From Agromyces sp. NDB4Y10 (GTDB lineage: Bacteria; Actinomycetota; Actinomycetes; Actinomycetales; Microbacteriaceae): a stretch of DNA of 64,000 bases. Shown piece by piece: positions 50,973 through 59,118 of this stretch. A model generated the notes under the pieces. The model was not told where the DNA came from, searched no databases, and saw nothing but the letters and a program-made list of their open reading frames with translations. Made by a program: the position numbers and the translations under genes. Each line of letters begins with the position of its first letter. Position 1 is the stretch's first letter. The stretch is from contig NZ_LQGY01000028.1 in the NCBI RefSeq assembly GCF_001620055.1, forward strand, positions 124,001 through 188,000, given 5' to 3'.

Positions 50973-51803
50973 TCAGGACACGTCGCGACGCCAGGTGGTC
51001 AGGCCGCCGAGCACCGTCGCGACCACGGCGATGCCGAGCAGCACGAGCCCGCCCTGCCACCACTCGAGCGTCTCGACCGCGCCCATGCCCGCGACGCTGT
51101 AGAACGACGCGCCGACCAGTGCGTCACTCGCGGCGCCGGGCAGGTAGCGGCCGATCTCGGCCGTGACGTCGTTGAGGGATGCCGCGAGCCGCAGGATCGG
51201 CTCGACGAACTGCGTGAACGCGATCACGATCACGATCGCGGCGACCTGGTTCGGCACGAGCGCGCCGAGTCCGACGCCGATCGCCCCCCAGAGCGCCATG
51301 GCGAGGATGCCGCGGCCCACGAGCGCCCACGTGTCGGACGAGTCGAGCCCGGTCTCGAGGTCGAACGCGGCGAGGGCGGCGGCGCCCGCTCCGACCGAGG
51401 TCGCGAACCCGATGACGCCGAGGACGGCACCCATGACGAGCTGGGACGTGAACTTGCCGCCGAGGACCGTCGCGCGGTGCGGTTCGGCGAGGAAGGTGGC
51501 GGTGAGGGTGCGGTGCCGGAACTCGCCCGTGACCGCGAGGGCGCCGAGCAGCACGGGGAAGACGTACCCGACCGAGGACGCGAAGCTGTAGAGGAGCGGC
51601 GCGAGCTCCATCCCGGGCGGCATGGCGGTGCTGCCGCCGGCTTGCGCCGCGGCATCCGGGTTCTGCACCGTCCACCCGAGGAACGCGCCGAACCCGCCCG
51701 ACATCACGGCCACGTAGGCGACGAGCACGAGCGCGAGCAGCCACCACATGCGCGTGGTGAGGACCTTCCGGAATTCCGCGGCGATCGAACGCACGAACGA
51801 CAT
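50973..51803 (-). CDS. ABC-2 type exporter permease
   Basis: A 276-residue membrane protein with six hydrophobic stretches and the ABC-2 layout: SIAAEFRKVLTTRMWWLLALVLVAYVAVMSGG, then VFPVLLGALAVTGEFRHRTLTATFLAEPHR, the conserved GEFRHRT loop. The C-terminal segment reads GGLVLLGIAVVATVLGGLTTWRRDVS. It pairs with the ATPase at 51803-52699, whose stop overlaps its start. Such BcrAB-like pairs confer resistance to peptides or export lipids; the substrate is unknown. GTG 51806 is an alternative start. Confidence 0.9.
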   Translation of the reverse strand: MSFVRSIAAEFRKVLTTRMWWLLALVLVAYVAVMSGGFGAFLGWTVQNPDAAAQAGGSTAMPPGMELAPLLYSFASSVGYVFPVLLGALAVTGEFRHRTLTATFLAEPHRATVLGGKFTSQLVMGAVLGVIGFATSVGAGAAALAAFDLETGLDSSDTWALVGRGILAMALWGAIGVGLGALVPNQVAAIVIVIAFTQFVEPILRLAASLNDVTAEIGRYLPGAASDALVGASFYSVAGMGAVETLEWWQGGLVLLGIAVVATVLGGLTTWRRDVS

Positions 51804-52699
51804 CACTCCTCACCCTCGCCCACGAGCGCGAGGAAGGAGTCCTCGAGGCCCGACGCCAACCGGTGCAGCGAACTCAGCTCCACGCCGCCCACGAAGGCGG
51901 CGTGCCCCACCACCCCCGGATCGGGCTCGTCGACGATCATCCCCTCGGGGCCCTCGGTGTAGTCGAGGCCGGCCTGGTCGAGCGCGGCGGCCAGCCGCAG
52001 GCGGTGCGGGGAGTCGACGACGGTGCGCGGCGCGACCTCGAGCTCGAGGCTCGCGAGCGATCCCGACTTCACGAGTCGACCGCGCGAGATGATGACGACC
52101 TCGTCGACCGACTGCTGCACCTCGCTCAGCAGGTGCGAGCTCACGAGGACCGTGCGGCCCTCGCGTGCGAGGCTCCGCAGGAACCCGCGGATCCACTTGA
52201 TGCCCTCGGGGTCGAGCCCGTTGATGGGCTCGTCGAGCACGAGCACGCGTGGGTCGCCGAGCAGCGTCGTGGCCAGCGCGAGCCGCTGCCGCATGCCGAG
52301 CGAGAAGCCGCCCGCGCGGCGGTCGGCGAACTGGGACAGCCCCACCTGGGCGAGCACGTCGGGCACCCGGGCCGAGCGGATGCCGCCGGCGCTCGCCACG
52401 ACGCGCAGGTGATCCCTCGCGGTGCGCCCCGGGTGGAACGCGGCGTCGAGCGCGGCCCCCACCGTCTCGAGCGGGCGCGGCAGGTCGCGGTAGCGGGTGC
52501 CGCCGAAGGTGGCCGTGCCCGCCGTGGGGCGCACGAGGCCGAGCAGCGCACGCAGCGTCGTCGTCTTGCCGGCGCCGTTCGGGCCGAGGAATCCCGTGAC
52601 GCGCCCGGGTTCGACGGTGAACGAGAGGTCGTCGACCGCGGTCACCTGCCCGAAGCGCTTCGTGAGACCGCTGATCTCGATGGGGATGCCGTCGGCCAT
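51803..52699 (-). CDS. ABC transporter ATP-binding protein (BcrA/CcmA type)
   Basis: A 298-residue ATPase. Walker A GPNGAGKT spans residues 39-46; the degenerate signature FSLGMRQRLALA is typical of the BcrA/DRA group; Walker B is VLVLDEPINGLDPEG; the H-loop is LVSSHLLSEVQQ. About 85 C-terminal residues form an accessory domain. RBS GAGGAG. A possible -10, TAGTCT, lies at 52749-52754 on this strand. Operon with the ABC-2 permease. Confidence 0.94.
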   Translation of the reverse strand: MADGIPIEISGLTKRFGQVTAVDDLSFTVEPGRVTGFLGPNGAGKTTTLRALLGLVRPTAGTATFGGTRYRDLPRPLETVGAALDAAFHPGRTARDHLRVVASAGGIRSARVPDVLAQVGLSQFADRRAGGFSLGMRQRLALATTLLGDPRVLVLDEPINGLDPEGIKWIRGFLRSLAREGRTVLVSSHLLSEVQQSVDEVVIISRGRLVKSGSLASLELEVAPRTVVDSPHRLRLAAALDQAGLDYTEGPEGMIVDEPDPGVVGHAAFVGGVELSSLHRLASGLEDSFLALVGEGEE

Positions 52700-52748
52700 G
52701 CGCACTCCTCGGGTCGGGTGCGGCGCGCGTCCGTCGCGCGCCTCGGAC

Positions 52749-52754
52749 AGACTA
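52749..52754 (-). promoter_or_regulatory. Putative -10 box of the ABC-2 exporter operon
   Basis: TAGTCT on the minus strand, 50 bases before the ATPase start, giving a leader of about 42 bases that carries GAGGAG. Confidence 0.4.
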
Positions 52755-52784
52755 TCGACACGGTCGCGCCGGGCCGCGCCGGCC

Positions 52785-53561
52785 TCAGGTGAGCGGGCGG
52801 ATGCCGCTCGGGAGCACCCCGCCGCGGTAGAGGTACGCCGCGGCATCCTGCAACGACCCGAGCGCGAGGCGCTGCGGGTACGGCCCGTACGAGATGCGGG
52901 CCACGCCCAGCTCCTCGAGCCGCGCCGGCGGCGGGATCGACGGGAGTCCGATGACGCTGAGACGGCGCTCGCCGAGGCCGTCGACCAGCTCGGCGACGAC
53001 GTCCTCGCCGAAGTCGCCCGGCACGAACACGCACGTGGCGCCCGCGTCGAGGTACGCGCGCCCCCGTTCGATCGCGTCGGCCATCCACACGTCGCGGGGA
53101 CGGTCGTGGCCGCGCAGCCATGCGTCGGTGCGCGCGTTGAGCGCGAAGGGCACCCCCTCGGCCTCGGCCGCGGCGACGGCGGCCTCGACCGCGGCGACCG
53201 ACTCCGCCAGCGGCCGCAGCTCGTCCTCGAGGTTGGCCCCGGCGACGCCGAGGCCCACGGCGCGACGGATCGTCTCGCCGGGGTCGCCGTACCCCGCCTC
53301 GAGGTCGGCGCTCACGGGGACGTCGACGGCGGCGGCGATCCGGCCGACCATGTCGAGCATCAGGTCGACGGGGATCCGCTCGCCGTCCGGGTAGCCGAAC
53401 GTCGCGGCGATCGCGTGGCTCGCGGTGGCGAGCGCGTGGGTCTCGGGGAGCGCGGCGACCGTGCGGGCGCTCGCGACATCCCAGACGTTGACGACCTGGA
53501 GCAGACGCGGGTCGTCGTGGAGGCGCCGCAGCTCGGCGGCCGCCGCGGGGGAGGCGTTCAT
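52785..53561 (-). CDS. PEP mutase/isocitrate lyase-family protein
   Basis: A 258-residue TIM-barrel protein of the ICL/PEP-mutase superfamily. Motifs: LLQVVNVWDVASARTVAALP, ATASHAIAATFGYPDG, PVSADLEAGYGD (metal-binding Asp/Glu) and FALNARTDAW. This branch acts on 2-methylisocitrate, oxaloacetate or phosphonates, or has no assigned substrate; the characteristic KKCGH loop of true isocitrate and methylisocitrate lyases is absent. ATG after TACCCT-N6. It lies 19 bases downstream of the aminotransferase gene on the same strand but has its own -10 box. Confidence 0.88.
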   Translation of the reverse strand: MNASPAAAAELRRLHDDPRLLQVVNVWDVASARTVAALPETHALATASHAIAATFGYPDGERIPVDLMLDMVGRIAAAVDVPVSADLEAGYGDPGETIRRAVGLGVAGANLEDELRPLAESVAAVEAAVAAAEAEGVPFALNARTDAWLRGHDRPRDVWMADAIERGRAYLDAGATCVFVPGDFGEDVVAELVDGLGERRLSVIGLPSIPPPARLEELGVARISYGPYPQRLALGSLQDAAAYLYRGGVLPSGIRPLT

Positions 53562-53567
53562 GGGACG

Positions 53568-53573
53568 AGGGTA
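53568..53573 (-). promoter_or_regulatory. -10 box TACCCT, leaderless start of the PEP mutase-family gene
   Basis: On the minus strand TACCCT is followed by CGTCCC and the ATG, inside the 19-base gap after the aminotransferase stop. Confidence 0.5.
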
Positions 53574-53580
53574 CGGCCGA

Positions 53581-54792
53581 TCAGCCGAGCGCGGCAGTGA
53601 GGCTCGCGAGCAAGCGGTCGACGTCCGACTCGTCGGTGTACGGGGCGAGTCCGACGCGCAGCCCGCCCTCGTCGCCGAGGCCGAGGTGCCGGGACGCCTC
53701 GAGCGCGTAGAAGTTGCCGCTCGGCGCCAGCACGCGGTCGGCGGCGAGCCGCTGCGTGACCTCGGCCGCGGCGCGTCCCTCGAAGGTCATGAGCACGGTC
53801 GGCGTCCGCCGCTCGGCGCGCGAGCGCACGGTGACGGCGTCGAGGTCGTCGAGCCCGGCCCGGAGCCGGTCGGCGAGGGCGCGTTCGTGCTCGTGCAGCG
53901 CCGCGTACGACGTCGCCAGGCGGGCGCGGCGGGAGGCCGCGGCATCCGTCGCCTCGGGGTCGAGCGAGGCGAGCACGTCGACCGCGGCGGTCACGCCCGC
54001 GAGCAGCTCGTACGGCAGGGTGCCGAACTCGAACCGTTCGGGCACCGCGTTCGTCGACGGCAGCAGCTTGTCGGGCTCGATGGTCTCGAGCAGTTCGGGC
54101 CGGGCGACGAGCACCCCGCAGTGCGGGCCGAGGAACTTGTACGGCGAGCACGTGAAGAAGTCGGCGCCGAGCGTCACGACGTCGGGCAGTTCGTGCGCGG
54201 CGTAGTGCACGCCGTCGACGAAGAGCAGGGCGCCCGCGGCGTGCACGGCCGCGGCGATGGCGGGGATGTCGGGCATCGTGCCGATCAGGTTCGACGCGGC
54301 GGTCACCGCGACGAGCCGGGTGCGCGGCCCGAGCAGCGAGGCGATCGCCTCGACCGGCAGCTCGCCGGTCTCCGGGTCGAAGTCGGCCCACCGCACGGTC
54401 GCCCCGGCGCGCTCGGCGGCCTGCACCCACGGACGCACGTTCGAGTCGTGGTCGAGGCGCGTCACCACGACCTCGTCGCCGTCGCCCCAGTCGCGCGAGA
54501 GGTGCCGCGAGAAGTCGTACGCGAGCTGGGTCGCGCTGCGCCCGTGCACGACGCCCCGCGGGTGCGCGTTCACGAGGTCGGCGACCGCGAGGCGGAACGA
54601 CGTCACGGCCTCCTCGGCGCGCACCTCCGACTCGCCGGTCATGCCCCGGTTCGACAGCGGGCCGGTGAGCACGGAGGCCACGGCCTCACCCACCTGCCGC
54701 GGGGTCTGCGTGCCGCCCGGGCCGTCGAACTGCGCCCACCCGTAGTCGAGCGCGGGGAACCAGGAGCGGATGCGGGCGACGTCGTAGGCCAT
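53581..54792 (-). CDS. Cysteine desulfurase-like class V aminotransferase
   Basis: A 403-residue PLP protein. The PLP lysine is K219 in FFTCSPYKFLGPHCGVL; AQFDGPGGTQTP, HGRSATQLAYDF, VVVTRLDHDSNVRPW and VDGVHYAAHELPDV match the 'cysteine desulfurase-like' subfamily. The flexible catalytic-cysteine loop of SufS/IscS is not seen, so true desulfurase activity is doubtful; the function of this subfamily is not settled. ATG after TAGGCT-N7. Confidence 0.88.
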   Translation of the reverse strand: MAYDVARIRSWFPALDYGWAQFDGPGGTQTPRQVGEAVASVLTGPLSNRGMTGESEVRAEEAVTSFRLAVADLVNAHPRGVVHGRSATQLAYDFSRHLSRDWGDGDEVVVTRLDHDSNVRPWVQAAERAGATVRWADFDPETGELPVEAIASLLGPRTRLVAVTAASNLIGTMPDIPAIAAAVHAAGALLFVDGVHYAAHELPDVVTLGADFFTCSPYKFLGPHCGVLVARPELLETIEPDKLLPSTNAVPERFEFGTLPYELLAGVTAAVDVLASLDPEATDAAASRRARLATSYAALHEHERALADRLRAGLDDLDAVTVRSRAERRTPTVLMTFEGRAAAEVTQRLAADRVLAPSGNFYALEASRHLGLGDEGGLRVGLAPYTDESDVDRLLASLTAALG

Positions 54793-54799
54793 GCGCCAG

Positions 54800-54805
54800 A
54801 GCCTA
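54800..54805 (-). promoter_or_regulatory. -10 box TAGGCT, leaderless start of the class V aminotransferase gene
   Basis: TAGGCT on the minus strand, then 7 bases (CTGGCGC) and the ATG. It lies back to back with the divergent TAGCAT box at 54830. Confidence 0.6.
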
Positions 54806-54829
54806 GGTCACGTGACCGGCGTCGGGGGT

Positions 54830-54835
54830 TAGCAT
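54830..54835 (+). promoter_or_regulatory. -10 box TAGCAT, leaderless start of the LssY-type gene
   Basis: TAGCAT is followed by GCACCC and the ATG at 54842. Only 24 bases separate it from the divergent -10 box at 54800-54805, so the two promoters overlap. Confidence 0.6.
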
Positions 54836-54841
54836 GCACCC

Positions 54842-55738
54842 ATGCAGGGGGCAGGGGAGTCGCCCGGACCGCGCGACGAGCGTCCGGCGCCCGACCTGCC
54901 GCCGCGGCTGTCGTTCACGGCGCTCCTCGACGGGTTCTTCTTCGTCTTCGCCGGTGCAGCCGCGGTGTGGCTCGCCTGGCTGCTGTTCCAGCAGTCGTTC
55001 GAGTTCGGCTGGTGGGGCATCGCGTTCTTCGTCGTGTTCTGGCTCGTCCTCGCGTACCTGGTGCTGCCCCGCCTGCACCGGATCCTCACGACGATCTACG
55101 TGCCCGACTACTTCATCGGCCGCACCCGCACGAGCGACGGGTTGCTCGGCGACCCGGTGAACATCGCGTTCGACGGGCCCGAGGCATCCGTGCACGCCGC
55201 CATGCGCGCCGCCGGGTGGACCCGCGCCGACGACATCACGCTCGCCTCCAGCTGGCGCATCGTCACCTCCACGCTCCGCCGCCGCAGCTACGACGAGGCG
55301 CCCGTGAGCCCGCTGTTCCTGTTCGGCCGCCAGCAGGACTTCGCCTACCAGCAGGAGGTCGAGGGCAACCCGGCCAGGCGCCACCACGTGCGCTTCTGGC
55401 GCACACCCGACGGCTGGCTGCTGCCCGGCGGGCTGCGCGTCGACTGGCTCGCCGCCGGCACCTTCGACCGCGCAGTCGGGTTCTCGCTGTTCACCCTGCA
55501 GGTCACGCACAAGATCGACGCCGACATCGACATCGAACGCGACCACATCGTCGCGTCGCTCACCGGCGCGGACGTCGGCGTGCGCGTGCGCGTCCTGCAC
55601 GACTTCTCGACCGGCTACCACTCCCGCAACGGCGGCGGCGACACCATCCGCACCGACGGCGACTTGCCGGTGGTCGACGTGCGGGCGGCGCGGGTGACGG
55701 ATGCCGCGGCATCCGTCGTCGGGGAGGCGACGCCGTGA
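54842..55738 (+). CDS. LssY C-terminal domain membrane protein
   Basis: A 298-residue protein. Two N-terminal helices (LDGFFFVFAGAAAVWLAWLLF and WWGIAFFVVFWLVLAYLVLP) are followed by an LssY_C domain: VPDYFIGRTRTSDGLLGDPVNIAF, MRAAGWTRADDIT, SPLFLFGRQQDFAYQQEVEGNPARRHHVRFWR. The role of LssY_C is unknown; a link to membrane lipid or export processes has been suggested by its name only. The CGGATGCCGCGGCATCCG palindrome lies in its last codons. The stop overlaps the next gene (GTGA). Confidence 0.85.
   Translation: MQGAGESPGPRDERPAPDLPPRLSFTALLDGFFFVFAGAAAVWLAWLLFQQSFEFGWWGIAFFVVFWLVLAYLVLPRLHRILTTIYVPDYFIGRTRTSDGLLGDPVNIAFDGPEASVHAAMRAAGWTRADDITLASSWRIVTSTLRRRSYDEAPVSPLFLFGRQQDFAYQQEVEGNPARRHHVRFWRTPDGWLLPGGLRVDWLAAGTFDRAVGFSLFTLQVTHKIDADIDIERDHIVASLTGADVGVRVRVLHDFSTGYHSRNGGGDTIRTDGDLPVVDVRAARVTDAAASVVGEATP
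55698..55715. repeat. CGGATGCCGCGGCATCCG palindrome near the LssY-gene stop
   Basis: Perfect 18-bp palindrome encoding part of TDAAASVV, ending about 20 bases before the stop codon. Third exact copy in the window. Confidence 0.7.
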
Positions 55739-56337
55739 CGGCCGCGACCGGGCCCGACCTGCCCGTCGGGAAGCGCACCGCGTTCGAGCCGCCCGCGCGC
55801 CTCGCCGAGCACGAACCGCTGCAGCGACGGATGCGGCGGCCGGCGGCGACCTCGTTCGGGTCGGTGCTCGTGGTCCTGCGCGCGATCGCCGGCGCGATCT
55901 GGCTCGCCGCGGTGGTCCTGAACTGGTCGGCGGTCGAGCGCGAGTTCGACCTGCAGCTCGGGGGCGCGGCGGAGGCGGCGGCCTCGGACGTCGCGCGCTC
56001 CGTCGTCCTGCTCATCGGCGGCACGGTGCTGCTCATCGATCTCGTGCTCGCCGTGCTCATCTGGTTCGGCAGCAACTGGGCCCGCATCACCGTGATGCTC
56101 TTCGCGACCATCAACATCAGCGTCGCGGCGATCGACTCGTTCACGGGCGACACCGAGGTCACCATCCGGACCACCTTCCTGACCGTGGCGATCGACATCC
56201 TGATCCTGCTCGCGCTCTCGAGCCGGGACGCGCGCGCCTGGGCCCGGCTGCGGCGGCACGGGCGGCACGCCGCGGCCTCGCATCCCCGCCGGCCCGTCCG
56301 GGACGACCCTGAGGACGCGCCCGGGACGGCGTCGTAG
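55735..56337 (+). CDS. Hypothetical membrane protein
   Basis: A 200-residue protein with about four transmembrane helices (FGSVLVVLRAIAGAIWLAAVVLNW, ARSVVLLIGGTVLLIDLVLAVLIWFG, ITVMLFATINISVAAIDSF, TTFLTVAIDILILLAL) and charged ends. No family recognised. GTG 55735 overlaps the LssY-gene stop, so the two are translated together. Its stop codon forms the TAG of the -10 box TAGGTT of the next gene. Confidence 0.78.
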   Translation: MTAATGPDLPVGKRTAFEPPARLAEHEPLQRRMRRPAATSFGSVLVVLRAIAGAIWLAAVVLNWSAVEREFDLQLGGAAEAAASDVARSVVLLIGGTVLLIDLVLAVLIWFGSNWARITVMLFATINISVAAIDSFTGDTEVTIRTTFLTVAIDILILLALSSRDARAWARLRRHGRHAAASHPRRPVRDDPEDAPGTAS

Positions 56338-56340
56338 GTT
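56335..56340 (+). promoter_or_regulatory. -10 box TAGGTT overlapping a stop codon
   Basis: TAGGTT, whose first three bases are the stop codon of the preceding gene, is followed by CTGCTG and the GTG start of the serine hydrolase at 56347. Confidence 0.55.
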
Positions 56341-56346
56341 CTGCTG

Positions 56347-57471
56347 GTGCCCCACGCCTCCTCCTCCCGCCGCGACGCGCCGCGTCGCCCCGCCTCGACC
56401 GTCGTCCTCGCCTCCGCCCTCGTCGCCGCGCTCACCGCGCTCACCGCCTGCGCCGCAGACCCAGAGCCCAGCCCGCCGAGCCCGAGCGAAGCGGTCACGC
56501 CCACCGAGGACGCCGAGCTTCTGCGCGCCATCCGCCCGGCCTTCTCGGACCCGGAGGACGTCGTCGCGGTCGCCGTGGTCGACGGCGACCAACTGCGGAC
56601 GGCCTTCATCGGCGCCGACGCCGACACGGCCTTCGAGATCGGATCGGTGAGCAAGACGTTCATCGGGCTGCTGCTCGCCGAGGCGGTCGACCGGGGCGAG
56701 GTCGCGCCCGACGATCCGATCGGCGAGTACCTCGAGCTCGGCGACGCCCCCGCGGCATCCGTCACCTTCGAGGAACTGGCCACGCACTCGTCGGGCCTGC
56801 CGACGTTCCCGAGCGACCCGGAATGGATGGCGTCGGTCGAGGAGGGGTTCTTCGCGGGCGAGGACGTGCTCGACGAGACCGTGCCGGAGCTGCTCGCCCT
56901 CGCCCGCGCCGAGCCGATCCCGCCCGACGCGCCGCCGCAGTACTCGAACCTCGGCGCCGCGCTCGCCGGCCAGGCCCTCGCGGCCGCCGCCGGGACCGAC
57001 TACGCCACGCTGCTCGAGGAGCGCATCTTCGAGCCGCTCGGCCTCGAGACCGCGACCCTGCCCGTGGAGGACGACGAGGTCCCGGACGCCCTCGCACCCG
57101 GCTTCCTCGCCGACGGCCGACCGGCCGAGCCGTCGACGCTCGCGGCGTTCGCACCCGCCGGCGGCATCGTCGCGACCGTCGACGACCTCGCCGCGTATGC
57201 GCGCGGCGTCATCGACGGCCCGTTCGCCGACAGCCCGGCCCTCGAACCCGCCCAGGCGTGGGAGGGATCGGAGATGGGCTGGTTCTGGGTGCTCTCGACC
57301 GGGTACGACGGCCACGAGATCGCGTCCCACGGCGGCCTCACGGCCGGGTTCGGGGCGAGCCTCATGATCGACCGGACGGCCGGTCGTGCCGTGATCGTGC
57401 TCTCCAACGGCGGGGAGCCCGTGGACGCGCTCGCCGAGGATCTCATGGCGCGGGTCATCCGCGGCGACTGA
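56347..57471 (+). CDS. Beta-lactamase-family serine hydrolase lipoprotein (class C fold)
   Basis: A 374-residue lipoprotein: lipobox LTAC with C35, then a class C beta-lactamase/DD-peptidase fold. S100-V-S-K103 is the SxxK nucleophile motif (EIGSVSKTFIGLLLAEAV), Y199-S-N is the Y-x-N motif, and SHGGLTAGFGASLMID holds the HxG third motif. The CxxC class enzymes act on peptidoglycan, D-peptides or esters; beta-lactam resistance cannot be inferred. GTG start 6 bases after TAGGTT. Convergent with trhO. Confidence 0.9.
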   Translation: MPHASSSRRDAPRRPASTVVLASALVAALTALTACAADPEPSPPSPSEAVTPTEDAELLRAIRPAFSDPEDVVAVAVVDGDQLRTAFIGADADTAFEIGSVSKTFIGLLLAEAVDRGEVAPDDPIGEYLELGDAPAASVTFEELATHSSGLPTFPSDPEWMASVEEGFFAGEDVLDETVPELLALARAEPIPPDAPPQYSNLGAALAGQALAAAAGTDYATLLEERIFEPLGLETATLPVEDDEVPDALAPGFLADGRPAEPSTLAAFAPAGGIVATVDDLAAYARGVIDGPFADSPALEPAQAWEGSEMGWFWVLSTGYDGHEIASHGGLTAGFGASLMIDRTAGRAVIVLSNGGEPVDALAEDLMARVIRGD

Positions 57472-57496
57472 CGTCGGCGGCCCTGCAGAGCGCGGC

Positions 57497-58396
57497 TCAG
57501 GCGACGGATGCCGCGTGCCGGCCGCACGGCGCCGGCCCGCACGACGCGCAGCGGACGAGCTGCGTGCGGCACGCGGCATCCGTGCAGTTCACCGTCTGCT
57601 TCGTCGCGCCGCCGCAGCCCTCGCACACGCCGATGACCGCGGCGTGGTCGCTGAAGTCGACCGAGCCGCGCCCGTCGAACACGTACAGCGAGCCCTCCCA
57701 GAGGCCGTCGTCGCCGAAGCGCTCGCCGTAGCGCACGATGCCGCCCTCGAGCTGGTACACCTCGCCGAAGCCGCGACTCGCCATGAGGCTCGACAGCACC
57801 TCGCAACGGATGCCGCCGGTGCAGTAGGTCACGACCGGCCGGCCTTTGAGGTCGTCGTACCGGCCCGAGTCGAGCTCGGCGACGAAGTCGCGCGTCGTCT
57901 CGACGTCGGGCACCACCGCGCCGCGGAACCGGCCGATCGCCGCCTCGAGCGCGTTGCGGCCGTCGAAGAAGACCACCTCGTCGCCCCGCTCGGTCACGAG
58001 CTCGTGGAGCGCGTCGGGGCTCAGGTGCGTGCCGCCGCCGACGACGCCGGTCTCGTCGACGCGCAGCTCGCCGGGCGCCCCGAACGACACGATCTCGTCG
58101 CGCACCTTCACGCTGAGCCGGGGGAAGTCGAGGCTCCGGCCCTCGTCGTCGAGCCCCGTGCCCTCGCTCCACTTGAAGTCGATCGCCTTGAACGCCGGGT
58201 AGTCGCGCGTCTTCCGCACGTAGCGCTTGAGCGCGCCCATCTCGCCGCCGAGCGTGCCGTTCAGGCCGTCCTTCGAGATGAGGATGCGGCCGCGCAGGCC
58301 CAGCGACTCGGCGAGGTCGCGCTGCCACAGCCGCACCGCGTCGGGGTCGGCGAGGGGCGTGAACACGTAGAACAGCAGGATCTTGGCGAGCGGCAC
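57497..58396 (-). CDS. trhO: tRNA uridine(34) hydroxylase TrhO (rhodanese-like, YceA/UPF0176)
   Basis: A 299-residue protein: an N-terminal acylphosphatase-like domain ([46 protein letters not shown]), then a rhodanese domain with the active cysteine C192 in [17 protein letters not shown]. TrhO hydroxylates U34 of certain tRNAs. The C-terminus has extra cysteines ([29 protein letters not shown]), possibly a zinc ribbon. GTG after TATGAT-N6 (leaderless); an upstream open frame is rejected. A 16-bp GGATGCCGC inverted repeat spans its 3' end. Confidence 0.93.
   Translation of the reverse strand: MPLAKILLFYVFTPLADPDAVRLWQRDLAESLGLRGRILISKDGLNGTLGGEMGALKRYVRKTRDYPAFKAIDFKWSEGTGLDDEGRSLDFPRLSVKVRDEIVSFGAPGELRVDETGVVGGGTHLSPDALHELVTERGDEVVFFDGRNALEAAIGRFRGAVVPDVETTRDFVAELDSGRYDDLKGRPVVTYCTGGIRCEVLSSLMASRGFGEVYQLEGGIVRYGERFGDDGLWEGSLYVFDGRGSVDFSDHAAVIGVCEGCGGATKQTVNCTDAACRTQLVRCASCGPAPCGRHAASVA
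57504..57583. repeat. 16-bp inverted repeat of ACGGATGCCGCGTGCC in the 3' end of trhO
   Basis: Arms 57504-57519 and 57568-57583 are perfect complements (48-base loop) within the last 30 codons of trhO, at the junction with the convergent serine hydrolase gene. Confidence 0.65.
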
Positions 58397-58402
58397 CGGC
58401 CG

Positions 58403-58408
58403 ATCATA
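58403..58408 (-). promoter_or_regulatory. -10 box TATGAT, leaderless start of trhO
   Basis: On the minus strand TATGAT is followed by CGGCCG and the GTG start of trhO. Confidence 0.6.
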
Positions 58409-58472
58409 GGCGGGTTCGCTGAGCGGATGCCGCCCCGCGGCGCGTGCACGGCCCGAGCCGGACCCGCGGTCG

Positions 58473-58478
58473 TATCCT
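58473..58478 (+). promoter_or_regulatory. Possible -10 box of the PEBP gene
   Basis: TATCCT lies 44 bases before the ATG at 58517; the leader would carry the strong RBS GAGGAGGA. Confidence 0.4.
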
Positions 58479-58516
58479 GACCGCGACGCCGACCACCCCC
58501 GACGAGGAGGATCGCG

Positions 58517-59053
58517 ATGCTCGACGTGGACCCCTACGCTGCGTTGCAGAAGCTCCGGCCCGTGGGCTCGTTCACGGTCACGAGCACCGACTTCGACGAC
58601 GGCGGGCCCCTCGCCCGGCCGCAGTGGAGCGCCGCCGCCGGCGGGGTCGACCGCTCGCCGCAGCTGTCGTGGTCGGGCTTCCCGGAGCGCACGCGCAGCT
58701 TCGCGGTCACGTGCCTCGACCCCGACGCGCCATCCGGTTCGGGATGGTGGCACTGGGCGGTCGCCAACCTGCCCGTGACCACCACGAGCCTCGAGGCGGG
58801 GGCGGGTGCCGCCGGTGGACCGCCGCTCCCCGCCGGGTCGCTGGTGCTCCGCAACGAGGACGGCGAGCGCGGCTTCGGCGGCGCCGCCCCGCCCCGCGGC
58901 ACGGGCCTGCACCGCTACCTGTTCGTCGTCCACGCGCTCGACGTGCCGAGCCTCGAGCTCGACCCCGCGACCTCGCCCGCGATCCTCGGCAGCCGCTGCT
59001 TCTTCCACGGGCTCGCCCGCGGCATCCTGACCGGCACCGCCACCCGCGACTGA
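58517..59053 (+). CDS. YbhB/YbcL-family phosphatidylethanolamine-binding-like protein
   Basis: A 178-residue PEBP-fold protein. Family motifs: [60 protein letters not shown] (DPDAP-x(n)-HW anion site) and [13 protein letters not shown]. Bacterial members are cytosolic or periplasmic with no established function; this one has no signal peptide. RBS GAGGAGGA before ATG. Convergent with lysE. Confidence 0.93.
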   Translation: MLDVDPYAALQKLRPVGSFTVTSTDFDDGGPLARPQWSAAAGGVDRSPQLSWSGFPERTRSFAVTCLDPDAPSGSGWWHWAVANLPVTTTSLEAGAGAAGGPPLPAGSLVLRNEDGERGFGGAAPPRGTGLHRYLFVVHALDVPSLELDPATSPAILGSRCFFHGLARGILTGTATRD

Positions 59054-59082
59054 CCGGCGCGCGTCCGGCCTGACCCCCTCAC

Positions 59083-59105
59083 CCGGGACCCTCACATGGT
59101 TCCGG
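59083..59105. terminator. Hairpin between PEBP and LysE genes
   Basis: CCGGGACC (59083-59090) pairs with GGTTCCGG (59098-59105), 8 bp with one G-U, 7-base loop. Candidate bidirectional terminator between convergent genes. Confidence 0.5.
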
Positions 59106-59118
59106 AGCGCGGAGACGG

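Noticed and set aside
19293-57471. Calling the two beta-lactamase-fold proteins antibiotic resistance genes
   Set aside because: They have SxxK and related motifs, but these folds include many peptidases and esterases; no evidence for beta-lactam hydrolysis.
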